Source of the DNA: a virus | Virus record (IMG/VR): IMGVR_UViG_3300043418_000287 | Location: 1 to 22,479 of that record | Reading direction: 5' to 3' (one strand) | DNA length: 22,479 nt | In this document: positions 21,598 through 22,479 of the stretch, in pieces | Layout of the letters: each line of letters begins with the position of its first letter | Numbering within the stretch: the first letter of the stretch is position 1 | Notes under the pieces: generated by a model | Databases searched by the model: none | Told to the model about the DNA's origin: nothing | The model's input: the letters and a program-made list of their open reading frames with translations, nothing else | Translations under genes and position numbers: made by a program

Positions 21598-22479
21598 ATG
21601 GCACGAGCCCATGGGGCGCGGGCGCAAATGGCGCTTGCCTTCGAAACCGTCTATGGCACCGCCCCGACCACCGGGTTTAGGACAGTGCCCTTTGCCAGCA
21701 CGACGCTGGGGTCAGAGCAACCCTTGATCGCCTCGGAACTGCTGGGCCAGGGGCGCGACCCGCTGGCCCCGATCAAGGACGCAGTCACCGCCGACGGCGA
21801 TGTCGTGGTGCCGATCGATGTCGAAAATCTTGGATTGTGGCTGAAGGCGACCTTCGGGGCCCCCACCAGTTCTGGCACTACGCCGAAAACCCACACCTTC
21901 CAGTCCGGCAACTGGACGCTGCCGAGCATGGCGATCGAAACCGCAATGCCCGAAGTGCCGCGCTATGCGATGTATACCGGATGCGTTTGCGATCAGCTGA
22001 GTTGGCAGATGGGGCGCTCGGGGCTCCTGACCGCTACGGCACGACTGGTGGCTCAAGGTGAAACCTTGGCCGTGGCCACTGCGGCGGGCACGACCACAGC
22101 GCTGGCGCTGCAAAGGTTCGGGCACTTCAACGGGTCGATCACCCGCAACGGTGCTGCCCTTGGCAATATCATCTCTGCTGAAGTGACCTATTCCAACGGG
22201 CTAGACCGCATTGAGACCATCCGGAGCGATGGGCGGATCGAGGGCGCAGACCCCGGCATGGCGGCGCTGACCGGTCGGATGGAGGTGCGCTTTGCTGACA
22301 CCACCTTGATCACCCAGGCCTTGGATGGGACCCCTTGCGAGTTAGTCTTCGCCTGGAGCCTCGGGGCCAGCGCCAGCTTTACCTTTACGGCACACGCCGT
22401 TTATCTGCCGCGCCCTCGGATCGAGATACCCGGGCCGCAAGGCATTCAGGCCACGTTTGATTGGCAGGCGGCCAAGGCT
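21598..22479 (+). CDS. Phage tail tube protein, 3'-truncated
   Basis: 294 codons are visible with no stop before the window ends. ATG 21598 has AGGAG at 21587-21591. The product begins MARAHGARAQMALAFETVYG and contains repeated beta-strand motifs such as VVVPIDVENLGLWLKATFG, SMAIETAMPEVPRYAMYTG and ALQRFGHFNGSITRNGAAL, the pattern of the phage tail tube (lambda V position) family. Hexamers would stack to form the siphovirus tail under control of the tail terminator. It follows the nuclease moron, which separates it from the terminator gene. Confidence 0.85.
   Translation, partial: MARAHGARAQMALAFETVYGTAPTTGFRTVPFASTTLGSEQPLIASELLGQGRDPLAPIKDAVTADGDVVVPIDVENLGLWLKATFGAPTSSGTTPKTHTFQSGNWTLPSMAIETAMPEVPRYAMYTGCVCDQLSWQMGRSGLLTATARLVAQGETLAVATAAGTTTALALQRFGHFNGSITRNGAALGNIISAEVTYSNGLDRIETIRSDGRIEGADPGMAALTGRMEVRFADTTLITQALDGTPCELVFAWSLGASASFTFTAHAVYLPRPRIEIPGPQGIQATFDWQAAKA

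Noticed and set aside
10616-22479. Gene transfer agent instead of prophage
   Set aside because: The order and families are lambda-type (Nu1, A, W, B, C, D, E, FII, U, V) with a full replication module and methyltransferase, unlike the Rhodobacter GTA cluster.

Overview
The window is about 22 kb of a tailed-phage genome, almost certainly a siphovirus prophage of a GC-rich alphaproteobacterium. Rhodobacterales is my best guess, from codon use and the gene set; no host gene is present to confirm it. The gene order matches the lambda-type head and tail module.

Layout. (1) 1-6549: a tightly coupled replication/recombination operon: RecA-like ATPase (5'-truncated), a putative ssDNA-binding protein, a DEAH helicase with a zinc ribbon, a small cysteine-containing protein, a Cas4-like Fe-S nuclease and a primase-helicase. 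(2) 6525-6889: a non-coding stretch full of inverted repeats, a candidate origin or operator region. (3) 6890-8047: RuvC-like resolvase, a small unknown, and an HTH protein. (4) 8048-8490: a second non-coding leader with a candidate promoter, several hairpins and four copies of a CCCGTTTCG motif. It precedes a ParB-domain DNA methyltransferase (8491-9741). (5) 10616-22479: structural genes in lambda order: small and large terminase, gpW, portal, ClpP-type protease, decoration protein, major capsid, FII-like, a tail-completion candidate, tail terminator, tail tube (3'-truncated).

The late module is interrupted by accessory genes (morons) at four gene junctions. They are a nitroreductase-fold protein with the Glu-Tyr-Lys spacing of iodotyrosine deiodinases (9722-10414, minus), a DUF1186/SEC-C protein (13054-13947, minus), a cytoplasmic trypsin-like protease of lower GC (19279-20115, plus), and a two-TM mini-protein plus an exported staphylococcal-nuclease homologue (20697-21503, minus). 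Several junctions carry short direct repeats that duplicate sequence just upstream of, or at the start of, the next phage gene. For the protease cassette, removing the DNA between the repeats exactly restores an ATGA start-stop overlap and reading frame.

How it works together: the early genes replicate and recombine phage DNA, the methyltransferase may protect or mark it, and the late genes package DNA and build head and tail. The accessory genes plausibly serve the lysogen (defence, superinfection exclusion, metabolism), but no such role is demonstrated by the sequence. No integrase, repressor, lysis gene, CRISPR array or intact tRNA is seen.
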